6,643 nucleotides of DNA from Alphaproteobacteria bacterium (GCA_900772625.1 CAAHEQ010000028.1:1-6643); one strand, 5' to 3'; positions 1-5,780 are shown, numbered from the stretch's first letter. Notes: generated by a model not told the origin, from the sequence alone. Program-made: numbers and translations.

Positions 1-77
1 ATTGTCTTTACGCCTTTGTCGTTTACTGCTATTTCTTCCGTGAGGTTGTCGTGTTGAATAATAACAGTGTACACCAT
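1..77 (-). CDS. Possible 5' end of a divergent gene, cut by the window edge
   Basis: A minus-strand reading frame starts with ATG at 77-75 and stays open to base 1, giving 25 codons beginning MVYTVIIQHDNL and continuing with a mixed acidic/hydrophobic composition that looks protein-like. Upstream the frame is open to a TGA at 143-141, with only a TTG at 95-93 as another start. No good ribosome-binding site precedes the ATG. A weak minus-strand promoter is possible: TTGAAG at 144-139 and TATAAA at 123-118, with a short 15-bp spacer. I recognise no family from this fragment. If real, it diverges from the RHH gene and shares its upstream region. It could also be a chance open frame, because 25 codons prove little. 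Confidence 0.35.
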   Translation of the reverse strand, partial: MVYTVIIQHDNLTEEIAVNDKGVKT

Positions 78-132
78 ATCTATGAAGCAGCGCAATCGAT
101 TTGGATCATCGGTTGGATTTATAAACTCAAAG

Positions 133-138
133 AAAGGA
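133..138 (+). promoter_or_regulatory. Ribosome-binding site that sets the RHH gene start
   Basis: AAAGGA lies 9 nt before ATG 148. Neither GTG 67 nor ATG 82, the other in-frame starts, has a comparable site, so this favours the 98-residue product. The same AAAGGA core precedes rarA and the acylphosphatase gene. Confidence 0.7.
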
Positions 139-147
139 CTTCAAAAG

Positions 148-444
148 ATGCTTAATTGCAGAAACATTGTAGCGAATGGTCGCCGCACTAGTATGAGATT
201 GGATAAAGAAACGTGGAATGCTTTGTCGGATATTTGTCGCAAAGAAAATACAAGCATAAACAAACTGTGCTCTTTAATCGATGACGCCAAAGGCACATCA
301 GGATTGTCTTCATCAACGCGTCTTTTCGTGCTGGCATATTATCGGCGCACATTATCAAAGTATGAAATCGGGCTGAGAGCCGAAGAATTACCACCTGTGC
401 CGTTCCGCGTACAGCAAGTTTTGAATATGATTAAGGAAAGTTAG
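148..444 (+). CDS. Ribbon-helix-helix domain protein (RHH_4 type), 98 aa
   Basis: A small protein, probably DNA-binding. Read from ATG 148 it begins MLNCRNIVANGRRTS and then shows the signature order of the RHH_4 family: RNI...G-RRTS (strand, residues 5-15), MRLDKETWNAL (16-26), a helix, SINKLCSLIDDAK (about 36-48), and LSSSTRLFVLAYYR (about 53-66). The normal family pattern is R-N-V-x-x-x-G-x-R-T-S-x-x-L-E...W...L...I-D...L-S-S-x-x-R-x-F-V-L, so almost every landmark is present. Members are usually 70-100 residues, which supports the ATG 148 start over GTG 67 (125 aa). The residues before 148 do not look like the family. A possible promoter is TTGAAT (54-59), 17 bp, TATCTA (77-82), but it is weak. 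The gene stands alone, closed by the terminator at 496-531. Its DNA target cannot be read from the sequence. Family assignment is confident; function as a regulator is inference. Confidence 0.88.
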   Translation: MLNCRNIVANGRRTSMRLDKETWNALSDICRKENTSINKLCSLIDDAKGTSGLSSSTRLFVLAYYRRTLSKYEIGLRAEELPPVPFRVQQVLNMIKES

Positions 445-451
445 TCACTAA

Positions 452-485
452 ATCGCAAGAAATGCGTCCCCTTGTGCATTGCGAT
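452..485 (+). other. Hairpin in the 3' UTR of the RHH gene
   Basis: ATCGCAA (452-458) pairs perfectly with TTGCGAT (479-485). Inside it TGC (463-465) pairs with GCA (476-478) after a GAAA bulge, leaving a loop rich in C. It starts 8 nt after the RHH stop codon and lies 10 nt before the terminator hairpin. It has no T-run of its own. It may protect the mRNA 3' end, or with the terminator form a small 3'-derived RNA; neither is shown. Confidence 0.4.
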
Positions 486-495
486 AGATTGAGTT

Positions 496-531
496 AAAAG
501 CCGTTGCAACCTCCCTTTGTAGCGGCTTTTT
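496..531 (+). terminator. Strong intrinsic terminator after the RHH gene
   Basis: AAAAGCCG (496-503) pairs with CGGCTTTT (523-530). The stem continues inward as TTGCAA (504-509) with TTGTAG (517-522), including two G-T wobbles, for 14 bp in total closed by a 7-nt loop. The 3' arm ends in TTTTT (527-531). This is a classic Rho-independent terminator 50 nt after the RHH stop. The minus strand also ends the stem with TTTT, so it could act weakly in both directions. Confidence 0.85.
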
Positions 532-577
532 GTATGAAAGGCCAGTGTTTTTCCCTTGGTTGGAAAGGAAGCTATTT

Positions 578-616
578 ATGATGATGGCTGTTTTTCAATA
601 TTTAATAGAAAAATGA
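578..616 (+). CDS. Candidate 12-codon leader ORF before the Fur palindrome
   Basis: AAGGAAG (565-571) sits 6 nt before ATG 578, which is a very good ribosome-binding site for a stretch with no known gene. The frame reads ATG-ATG-ATG and encodes MMMAVFQYLIEK, with its TGA at 614-616 lying exactly on the first bases of the 40-bp palindrome. No family is recognisable at this length. A translated leader running into an RNA hairpin would fit an attenuator-like arrangement, or it may be the remnant of a decayed gene, or a chance combination of purine-rich sequence and ATGs. A possible promoter, TTGGTT (556-561) and TATGAT (577-582), is poor (15-bp spacer) and would start transcription after this ATG. 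Confidence 0.25.
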   Translation: MMMAVFQYLIEK

Positions 617-653
617 GAATGGTTATCATTATCGATAATGATAATCATTCTCA
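614..653. promoter_or_regulatory. Fur-box operator: 40-bp near-perfect palindrome
   Basis: The arms 614-633 and 634-653 are reverse complements at 19 of 20 positions; the exception, 622/645, is a G-T wobble. The right half, GATAATGATAATCATTCTC (634-652), matches the classical Fur box GATAATGATAATCATTATC at 18 of 19 positions. The left half (615-633), read on the plus strand, matches at 16 of 19. Two abutting Fur boxes around a central ATC|GAT would allow several Fur dimers to bind side by side. The site lies 225 bp before the rarA ATG and 170 bp after the RHH stop. An intrinsic terminator is unlikely, because no T-run follows on the plus strand. The regulated transcript is uncertain: it could be the rarA operon, the 12-codon ORF or a leftward RNA. 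The Fur match is read directly; binding is inferred. Confidence 0.75.
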
Positions 654-662
654 CGAAACTAT

Positions 663-857
663 CAAGTTTCACTTTACTTGGAGCTAGGTTGCAAAAAATT
701 GTAAAGTTTCACTTTTCTTGGTGCTGGCTTGCAAAAAATTATAAAGTTACACTTTTCTGTGTTATTGCCCGAAAATTTATAAACTTTCGTTTTCTTTTGT
801 TCTCGTTCACAAAAATATAAAGTTTTGCTTTTCTTTGTTCTTGTTTTGTGCTAAACT
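663..857. repeat. Degenerate tandem repeat, about five units of 38-40 bp
   Basis: The core AAGTTTC or its variants starts at 664, 704, 744, 782 and 820, giving periods of 40, 40, 38 and 38 bp. Units 1 (663-702) and 2 (703-742) agree at 34 of 40 positions. Unit 3 keeps the first 16 bases of unit 2 with one change, then diverges. Units 4 and 5 keep only the AAAcTTTC/AAAGTTTt core, the T-rich segment and the A-rich end. Each clear unit contains a small dyad, AAAGT-N3-ACTTT, then TTGG, then TTGCAAAAAATT. The unit junctions carry TATAAAG/C (740, 778, 816). Conservation falls from left to right towards rarA. It is not a CRISPR, as there are no unique spacers. It accounts for nearly all of the DNA between the Fur site and the rarA ribosome-binding site. 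Confidence 0.8.
718..745 (+). promoter_or_regulatory. Weak candidate promoter inside the repeat array
   Basis: TTGGTG (718-723), a 16-bp spacer and TATAAA (740-745) form a possible sigma70 promoter spanning the unit 2/3 junction. The same layout occurs one unit earlier as TTGGAG (678-683), 16 bp, TGTAAA (700-705). TATAAA recurs at 778 and 816 without a well-spaced -35 box. It would drive rarA with a 5' UTR of about 125 nt. The -35 match is only three of six, so this is tentative. Confidence 0.25.
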
Positions 858-864
858 CTACCGC

Positions 865-870
865 AAAGGA
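865..870 (+). promoter_or_regulatory. Ribosome-binding site of rarA
   Basis: AAAGGA lies 7 nt before ATG 878 and selects that codon over the in-frame GTG at 848, which has only T-rich repeat sequence in front of it. Confidence 0.75.
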
Positions 871-877
871 CAGAAAA

Positions 878-2173
878 ATGACAACTTTATTTGAAAAGCC
901 TCAAGACAGGCCACTTGCCGACCGATTGCGTCCGACTTCACTTGATGAGGTTGTGGGGCAAAATCATTTGTTGGCTGATGATGCGCCGTTGGGGCGAATG
1001 ATGAAAACGGGCAAAGTCTCCTCATTTATTTTGTGGGGGCCTCCAGGTTGTGGCAAAACAACAATTGCCAAATTGTTTGCGAATGTGGCAGGGCTTTATT
1101 ACGAGCCTCTGTCGGCCGTGTTTTCGGGTGTAGCGGACTTGCGCCGCGTATTTGATTCGGCTAAAGCCAGACGCCAAATGGGCAAGCAGACATTGCTTTT
1201 TGTGGACGAAATCCACCGCTTTAATCGCTCGCAACAAGACAGCTTTTTACCGTATGTGGAAGACGGGACTGTCATTTTGGTGGGGGCGACAACCGAAAAT
1301 CCATCGTTCGAGCTGAACAGTGCGCTTTTGTCGCGGTGCAAAGTGTTTGTTTTAAAGCCACTCGAGCGTGACAGTTTGGAAAAAATTCTTGAGCGTGCCG
1401 AAAAAGAATATGGGCATAAGTTGCCATTGACCGATGAGGCGCGGACGTATTTGTTCAGCTTGCCTGACGGTGACGGCCGTTATTTCATCAATTTAATCGA
1501 GGCCATCGAGCAATATGACTCTGAGGACATTTTGACTACCGAGCATATCGCAAAAATTATTTCTCAGCGTATGCCTCTTTACGATAAGGATCGCGAAGGG
1601 CATTATAATTTAATCAGCGCTTTGCATAAATCGCTCAGAGGCAGCGATCCTGACGCAGGGTTGTATTGGCTGGCGCGGATGCTGCAAGGCGGAGAAGATG
1701 CGAAATATATCTTGCGCAGATTAGCGCGTTTTTCGGTGGAGGATGTAGGCTTGGCCGATCCAAATGCTGTGACGCAGGCAATTGCGGCGTGGAATACGTA
1801 CGAGCGTTTGGGGTCACCCGAAGGGGATTTGGCAATCGCGCAACTGGTCGTGTATTTGGCAACAGCGCCTAAGTCCGTTGGTGTTTACAAAGCGTGGAGT
1901 GCTGCCCAAAAAACAGCCAAAGAAACAGGCTCTTTATCTCCACCCATGCACATTTTAAATGCGCCGACTAAATTGATGGGGCAGCTGGGTTATGGTGAGG
2001 GATATCAATATGATCCCGATACAGAAGATGGCTTTTCGGGGCAAGAGTACTTTCCGTCACAAATGCATCACTGCACGTTTTATCGGCCGCCTCAGCGTGG
2101 TTTTGAGCGCGAAATTAACAAACGTTTGGATTATTGGAACAACTTAAGAAAGCAAAAGAAATGTCTCAAGTAA
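878..2173 (+). CDS. rarA: Replication-associated recombination protein A (RarA/MgsA), AAA+ ATPase, 431 aa
   Basis: RarA is a cytoplasmic AAA+ ATPase of the clamp-loader/RuvB-like group that works with SSB at stalled or gapped replication forks. Visible motifs, numbered from ATG 878: RPTSLDEVVGQ N-terminal signature (18-28), Walker A GPPGCGKT (54-61), Walker B LLFVDEIH (106-113), sensor 1 GATTENPSF (136-144), the SRC arginine-finger region (152-154), and sensor 2 near GDGR (198-201), where GDARR is usual. The C-terminal part has the family hallmarks YNLISALHKSLRGSDPDAGL (243-262), ARMLQGGED (266-274) and SVEDVGLADP (286-295), which belong to the tetramerisation/MgsA C-terminal domains. The length fits the usual 430-450. 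The start is fixed by AAAGGA and by loss of homology upstream. It is first in a plus-strand operon and overlaps the next gene by 13 nt. Confidence 0.96.
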   Translation: MTTLFEKPQDRPLADRLRPTSLDEVVGQNHLLADDAPLGRMMKTGKVSSFILWGPPGCGKTTIAKLFANVAGLYYEPLSAVFSGVADLRRVFDSAKARRQMGKQTLLFVDEIHRFNRSQQDSFLPYVEDGTVILVGATTENPSFELNSALLSRCKVFVLKPLERDSLEKILERAEKEYGHKLPLTDEARTYLFSLPDGDGRYFINLIEAIEQYDSEDILTTEHIAKIISQRMPLYDKDREGHYNLISALHKSLRGSDPDAGLYWLARMLQGGEDAKYILRRLARFSVEDVGLADPNAVTQAIAAWNTYERLGSPEGDLAIAQLVVYLATAPKSVGVYKAWSAAQKTAKETGSLSPPMHILNAPTKLMGQLGYGEGYQYDPDTEDGFSGQEYFPSQMHHCTFYRPPQRGFEREINKRLDYWNNLRKQKKCLK

Positions 2174-3129
2174 AGCAGGTAAAGGTTTTGGAAAAAGACT
2201 CTGGCGCGCGGCTGGACAGGTGGTTTAAGCGCTATTATCCCGCATTGAGCCACGGTGCGTTGGAAAAAATGCTGCGCGGTAAAAATATCCGCGTCAATGG
2301 CGCAAGAGCTAAAGCCGACCAGCATTTAGAAGCAGGCGATGAAATTCGCGTGCCGCCGATGCCACAAGCGCCAGTCGATGCGCAAAAACATTCCGCGTTG
2401 TCTGATAAAGATATTGCTTTTATCCAATCGCTGGTGATTTACAAAGACAAAGATGTGATTGTTTTAAATAAACCTGCGGGGCTGGCGGTTCAAGGTGGAT
2501 CAAAAACTTTCCGCCATATTGACGGACTGTTGGACGGGCTTAAGTTTGACGGCGAGCGCCCACGGCTTGTTCACCGATTGGATAAAGAAACAAGTGGCGT
2601 TTTAGCGTTGGCTCGAAACGTTAAAGCTGCGGCCTATTTAACCAAAGCTTTTGAGACAAAGCAAGCGCGTAAAATCTATTGGGCTCTGGTGTCAGGTTGC
2701 CCCAGTAAAATGTCAGGACGGGTAGAGCTAAAGCTTTTAAAGCGATCGGGTAAAGACGGTGGCGAGCAAGTCTTTGTTGATGAAAATGGGCAATACGCTG
2801 CCTCGCTTTACGAAGTCGTTGATACAACAGGTGATTATTCGTGGGTCAGGCTTGCGCCTTTGACTGGACGAACGCACCAGCTGCGTGTGCATATGGCCGC
2901 TTTGGGCTGTCCAATTGTGGGCGACAAAAAGTATGGCGGATCGGACTTAGATGGGTTGGATAAAAAGATGTATTTGCACGCCAAAGCGCTGGAGTTGCCA
3001 CTGCCTCATGGTAAAAAAATAATATTGAATGCACCAACGCCAGATTATATGAAAAAAAGCTTTGCGTTTTTCCATTTTAGTGATAAAAAAGAAATAGAAG
3101 ATTTTGATTTATTCGATATAACGAAATAA
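2161..3129 (+). CDS. rluC: RluA-family 23S rRNA pseudouridine synthase, RluC-like, 322 aa
   Basis: Isomerises specific uridines to pseudouridine in 23S rRNA; in E. coli RluC the sites are U955, U2504 and U2580. From ATG 2161, an S4 RNA-binding domain occupies about residues 14-65 (GARLDRWFKRYYPALS, then IRVNGARAK and GDEIRVPP). The catalytic domain follows: VLNKPAGLAVQGG (101-113), the active-site motif RLVHRLDKETSG (135-146) with presumed catalytic Asp141, the TGRTHQLRVHM motif (235-245) and GDKKYGG (254-260). Length and order fit RluC-type proteins. The start overlaps the rarA end by 13 nt, with only a weak purine-rich AAGAAAG site upstream, which suggests translational coupling. The in-frame TTG at 2134 would add nine residues lying within rarA and is not preferred. 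The family call is firm; which uridines are modified, hence the symbol, is inferred. Confidence 0.92.
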   Translation: MSQVKQVKVLEKDSGARLDRWFKRYYPALSHGALEKMLRGKNIRVNGARAKADQHLEAGDEIRVPPMPQAPVDAQKHSALSDKDIAFIQSLVIYKDKDVIVLNKPAGLAVQGGSKTFRHIDGLLDGLKFDGERPRLVHRLDKETSGVLALARNVKAAAYLTKAFETKQARKIYWALVSGCPSKMSGRVELKLLKRSGKDGGEQVFVDENGQYAASLYEVVDTTGDYSWVRLAPLTGRTHQLRVHMAALGCPIVGDKKYGGSDLDGLDKKMYLHAKALELPLPHGKKIILNAPTPDYMKKSFAFFHFSDKKEIEDFDLFDITK

Positions 3130-3139
3130 GGGGCGTTTT

Positions 3140-5416
3140 ATGAAAAAAGTATTGATTGGTTTTTTGGCGATAGTTTTTTTGCTCTTTGCCAGCATTATTG
3201 TTTTTGTTTTGACGTTTAATGTGAACTCTTATAAGAGTAAAATCGAGCAAGTGCTTTTTACCAAAACGGGCTATGAGTTTAATATCACAGGCACGATGAA
3301 AGTGACGCGATCGTTTGTCCCGACACTGACTGTTGACGGAATTGAAATTAAAGCGCCGAACGCTTTTGCGGGTGCAAAGCCGTTGCTGGTTGCAAAAAAT
3401 GTGCAAATCACTTTTGATTTAAAAGCATGGCTGAAAGAAGTTGTGATTATCAATTCAATAGAATTGTCCGATGTCAGTATTGCGCTTCAAGTAGATGAAA
3501 AGGGGAAAAATAACTGGACGGGCGGTAAAAACGCGCTGACGGATAAGAAAAATGCGCGCCCATCGTTGAAAAAAACATTACCAGTTCAAGGAGGTAAGCT
3601 CCAAGTCGATACGGTGCTTTTTAAAAACGCGCAAGTCCATTATGAAAATAAACAACAACACATCGATAAGCTTTTGCAAGTGCCGCAGTGGCAGGTTGAA
3701 AAATTGGTTAACTTTGATGGGCAAATAAGTTATCAAGGCGAGGTGTTTAATCTGTCGGGTTCTGTCAGAAACTTGTTAAATGTTTTGGCGACTAAACGTA
3801 ATTTAAACTTCAGTGCTGAGTTTAAGGCGCTTGACAGTACGGGCAGCATTTCGGGTGTTTGTCGTGACTTGCAAAACTGTGCCAATGACGTGACGTTGAA
3901 TCTCTCGTCAAAGGGGCAAGATTTAAAACGTTTTTATGAGTTTTTGTTAGGCAAAAATGACATCGTGCCGTCTTTGCCATACGAGCAGCAAGTGGCTATC
4001 AAGTTATCCAAAAAGCAGTTGCTAGCCGAAGGTCAAGCAAGTTTGCAAGATGCGCAAGCAAGCCTTTCTTATAATATCGAACGTCATTTGGTCAAAGGAA
4101 ATGGTAAAGGTCATTTGACGTTGGAAGTCAATAAAGCCGAATTGTTGGCTCCCTATGGCTTGCAACCATTTTCACTTCAAACAAGTTATAGCGTAGAAAA
4201 ATTTAAAAAATATCACTTTTCAAATATCGTGTTGATGTTTAACGAAACAGATGTCGATGGTCAGCTGTCGCTGGATTTATCAAATCCTGAAACCGCGTTG
4301 ATAGACGGTGCTTTGCATTCGCATTATCTAAAGTGGAGTGATGTTTTTTCCTCCCAACTGCGTGGACAGCTTTTTGCGGATTCAAGCTCGACAGATCAAA
4401 CCAACAAACTCTTCTCTCCGCGCACATTTGCTATGCGTTGGCTTGATAAAATCGAAGGTAATCTATTGCTCGATGTGAATAACTGGGCGTCAAATAATAT
4501 GTTCTTACGCTCGCCTTCTTTGTCGCTGAACATTTCACAAGCCAGCAAAGTGCTGACGATTGAGTTAAATGAAGGATCGCTTATTGCCGCAGGACAGGTG
4601 GTGGGACGTTTGACGCTCGACCGTGCACAGGCAAAACCACGCTGGAGTCTCAATTTTGTTGGTGAAAACTTACAAATCAATCAAATCAATGCGTTGAAGA
4701 AAAACTTTCAAAACGGGCAAATGGATGCTAATGTGTTCTTGAGCGCAACGGGTGATTCATTTGAAAAAATTGCCTCTACAATGAATGGCAATGTGTCGCT
4801 TTTGTTTAATCAGTGGGAGATTTTCTCGCCAATTGTGGCGCAAATTATTTCTCAATCAGGACAAGTCAAAAGCCACTATGGTCCATCGCAGGACTTGTTT
4901 GTTAAATGTGGTGTCTTAAATGCTAACATCAAAGACGGCATTATGCAAATCAATCCCAAAACGGCTTTTGAAACAAATCGATTCAATATGTTGTTGGACG
5001 GCGACATTAACTTGCGTCAAGAGCAAGTCAACGTACATTTGATTCCTCAAAGCGTGCGCTCCAATGGCGAAAAGCAAATTCAAACGGTGATTGTCAATGG
5101 TGCTTTTGACAACTTGACAACGCGGGTTGAAAAAGTATCCCCTGCGGGCAATGAACAAGATCAAGCTGCCGTGGGTGAAAAGAAAGATATTTTGGAAGCC
5201 TATGTTATCAAAAAAGCAGCACTGGAAGATGTTTCTTTGTGCCGTGTCGCGCTGTCTGATTTGCCATTTAAAACAATTAACGATTACTTTGGTCGTGTGC
5301 AAAAACGAGAGGTTTCTCAAGTTCAAGAAGCCCCTAAACAAGTAGAACCAAAAACAAAAGTGCAACAGTTTGGCGAACAGTTTTTGAATTCGCTTTCGGG
5401 CGCTTTGGCGCAATAA
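3140..5416 (+). CDS. AsmA family envelope protein, 758 aa
   Basis: An AsmA-like protein anchored in the inner membrane, with most of the chain in the periplasm. This family is linked to outer-membrane assembly and is now grouped with bridge-like lipid-transfer proteins; the exact role here is inferred. A single N-terminal membrane segment (about 4-26, very hydrophobic, after MKK) precedes the typical AsmA start: V..YKSKIEQVLFTKTGYEFNITG, then LTVDGIEIKAPNAF and VQITFDLKAWLKEVVIINSIELSDVSIAL (to about 116). The long middle is rich in short beta strands. The C-terminal AsmA core is recognisable at MDANVFLSATGDSF (528-541), NGNVSLLF, and then DGIMQINPKTAFETNRFNML and DGDINLR (about 599-625). The last 40 residues are polar, with KQVEPKTK. 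Four cysteines occur (241, 247, 590, 701). AAGGGG (3128-3133), overlapping the rluC stop, lies 6 nt before the ATG. It is third in the operon, 10 nt after rluC. Confidence 0.88.
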   Translation: MKKVLIGFLAIVFLLFASIIVFVLTFNVNSYKSKIEQVLFTKTGYEFNITGTMKVTRSFVPTLTVDGIEIKAPNAFAGAKPLLVAKNVQITFDLKAWLKEVVIINSIELSDVSIALQVDEKGKNNWTGGKNALTDKKNARPSLKKTLPVQGGKLQVDTVLFKNAQVHYENKQQHIDKLLQVPQWQVEKLVNFDGQISYQGEVFNLSGSVRNLLNVLATKRNLNFSAEFKALDSTGSISGVCRDLQNCANDVTLNLSSKGQDLKRFYEFLLGKNDIVPSLPYEQQVAIKLSKKQLLAEGQASLQDAQASLSYNIERHLVKGNGKGHLTLEVNKAELLAPYGLQPFSLQTSYSVEKFKKYHFSNIVLMFNETDVDGQLSLDLSNPETALIDGALHSHYLKWSDVFSSQLRGQLFADSSSTDQTNKLFSPRTFAMRWLDKIEGNLLLDVNNWASNNMFLRSPSLSLNISQASKVLTIELNEGSLIAAGQVVGRLTLDRAQAKPRWSLNFVGENLQINQINALKKNFQNGQMDANVFLSATGDSFEKIASTMNGNVSLLFNQWEIFSPIVAQIISQSGQVKSHYGPSQDLFVKCGVLNANIKDGIMQINPKTAFETNRFNMLLDGDINLRQEQVNVHLIPQSVRSNGEKQIQTVIVNGAFDNLTTRVEKVSPAGNEQDQAAVGEKKDILEAYVIKKAALEDVSLCRVALSDLPFKTINDYFGRVQKREVSQVQEAPKQVEPKTKVQQFGEQFLNSLSGALAQ

Positions 5417-5426
5417 GCCGTGTTGC

Positions 5427-5432
5427 AAAGGA
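5427..5432 (+). promoter_or_regulatory. Ribosome-binding site supporting a GTG start
   Basis: AAAGGA lies 7 nt before GTG 5440, the same core and spacing as at rarA. This decides in favour of the GTG, since the acylphosphatase frame has no ATG before its catalytic loop. Confidence 0.75.
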
Positions 5433-5439
5433 TTGTCAA

Positions 5440-5739
5440 GTGAGCGAAGAGTACGTGCATTTCGTTTTGTCTGGCCGCGTTCAACACGTAGGTTATCGTC
5501 GTTATGTTGTCAGACAGGCCAATCTTTGCGGTATTAAAGGTTGGGTTCGTAACAATGCCGACTCGACGGTGGAAGTTGTCGCTTTTGGGGAAGTGTCAGC
5601 GTTGGCCGCATTCTTACAAAAAGCCCAAACAGGGCCTTTATTTGCCAAAGTATTGGAAGTTCGCTTTATTACCTCCGATTCGCCAGATATAATCGTGCAA
5701 GAAAAGCAAGCGTTTGGTTTTAACGTGCGATTTGCTTGA
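5440..5739 (+). CDS. acyP: Acylphosphatase, 99 aa
   Basis: A small cytoplasmic enzyme that hydrolyses acyl phosphates such as acetyl phosphate or carbamoyl phosphate to the carboxylate and phosphate. The whole chain is one acylphosphatase domain. The phosphate-binding loop GRVQHVGYR (12-20) ends in the presumed catalytic Arg20, and GWVRN (34-38) supplies the second key residue, Asn38. TVEVVAFGE (43-51) and the closing FGFNVRFA are also typical. Length is normal (about 90-100). Two positions differ from the usual consensus: His16 where GRVQGVGFR has Gly, and Ser42 where the DG of the next turn normally has Gly. Both probably remain compatible with activity. Translation starts at GTG 5440, 23 nt after the AsmA-like stop, so this is probably the last gene of the operon. 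Confidence 0.93.
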   Translation: MSEEYVHFVLSGRVQHVGYRRYVVRQANLCGIKGWVRNNADSTVEVVAFGEVSALAAFLQKAQTGPLFAKVLEVRFITSDSPDIIVQEKQAFGFNVRFA

Positions 5740-5780
5740 AAAAGGCGTTAAAATGAGGACTTGGTTTTGCTTGCTTTTTT
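5700..5780 (+). terminator. Possible long-range terminator structure at the operon end
   Basis: AAAAGCAAGC (5702-5711) is exactly complementary to GCTTGCTTTT (5769-5778), and the 3' arm runs into TTTTTT (5775-5780). Between them TTTTAACG (5718-5725) pairs with CGTTAAAA (5746-5753), a nested 8-bp stem. The 5' arms lie inside the acylphosphatase gene, so ribosomes would unfold them until translation ends. No compact hairpin is seen before the T-run. It may terminate the operon, but the large loop makes this tentative. Confidence 0.35.

Noticed and set aside
614..653. Palindrome as an intrinsic terminator
   Set aside because: It is AT-rich and lacks a T-run on the plus strand. On the minus strand a short TTTTT follows, but there is no convincing minus-strand gene upstream for it to serve.
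664..676. Resemblance of the repeat core AGTTTCACTTT to the eukaryotic interferon-response element
   Set aside because: Such a short T/A-rich match has no meaning in a bacterial intergenic region without further evidence.
718..735. sigma54-like TTGG...TTGC elements in repeat units 1 and 2
   Set aside because: The GG and GC dinucleotides are 9 bp apart instead of the required 10, and the rest of the -24 consensus is absent.
638..820. 60-codon plus-strand frame starting inside the Fur palindrome and running along the repeat array
   Set aside because: The 40-bp period is not a multiple of three, so each unit is read in a different frame and gives unrelated peptides. There is no ribosome-binding site and no family resemblance.
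663..857. CRISPR array or plasmid-type iterons
   Set aside because: Units are directly adjacent with no unique spacers, no cas genes or replication initiator gene are present, and no DnaA-type TTATCCACA box was seen.
848..877. GTG 848 as the rarA start
   Set aside because: The extra ten residues do not match the family, and no ribosome-binding site precedes it; AAAGGA points to ATG 878.
2134..2160. TTG start nine codons upstream for the pseudouridine synthase
   Set aside because: It has no ribosome-binding site and lies deep in rarA; ATG 2161 gives a normal N-terminus before the S4 domain.
4916..5428. 170-codon minus-strand frame opposite the AsmA-like gene
   Set aside because: It lies wholly within a well-supported gene, has no recognisable motif, and looks like a shadow of its codon use.
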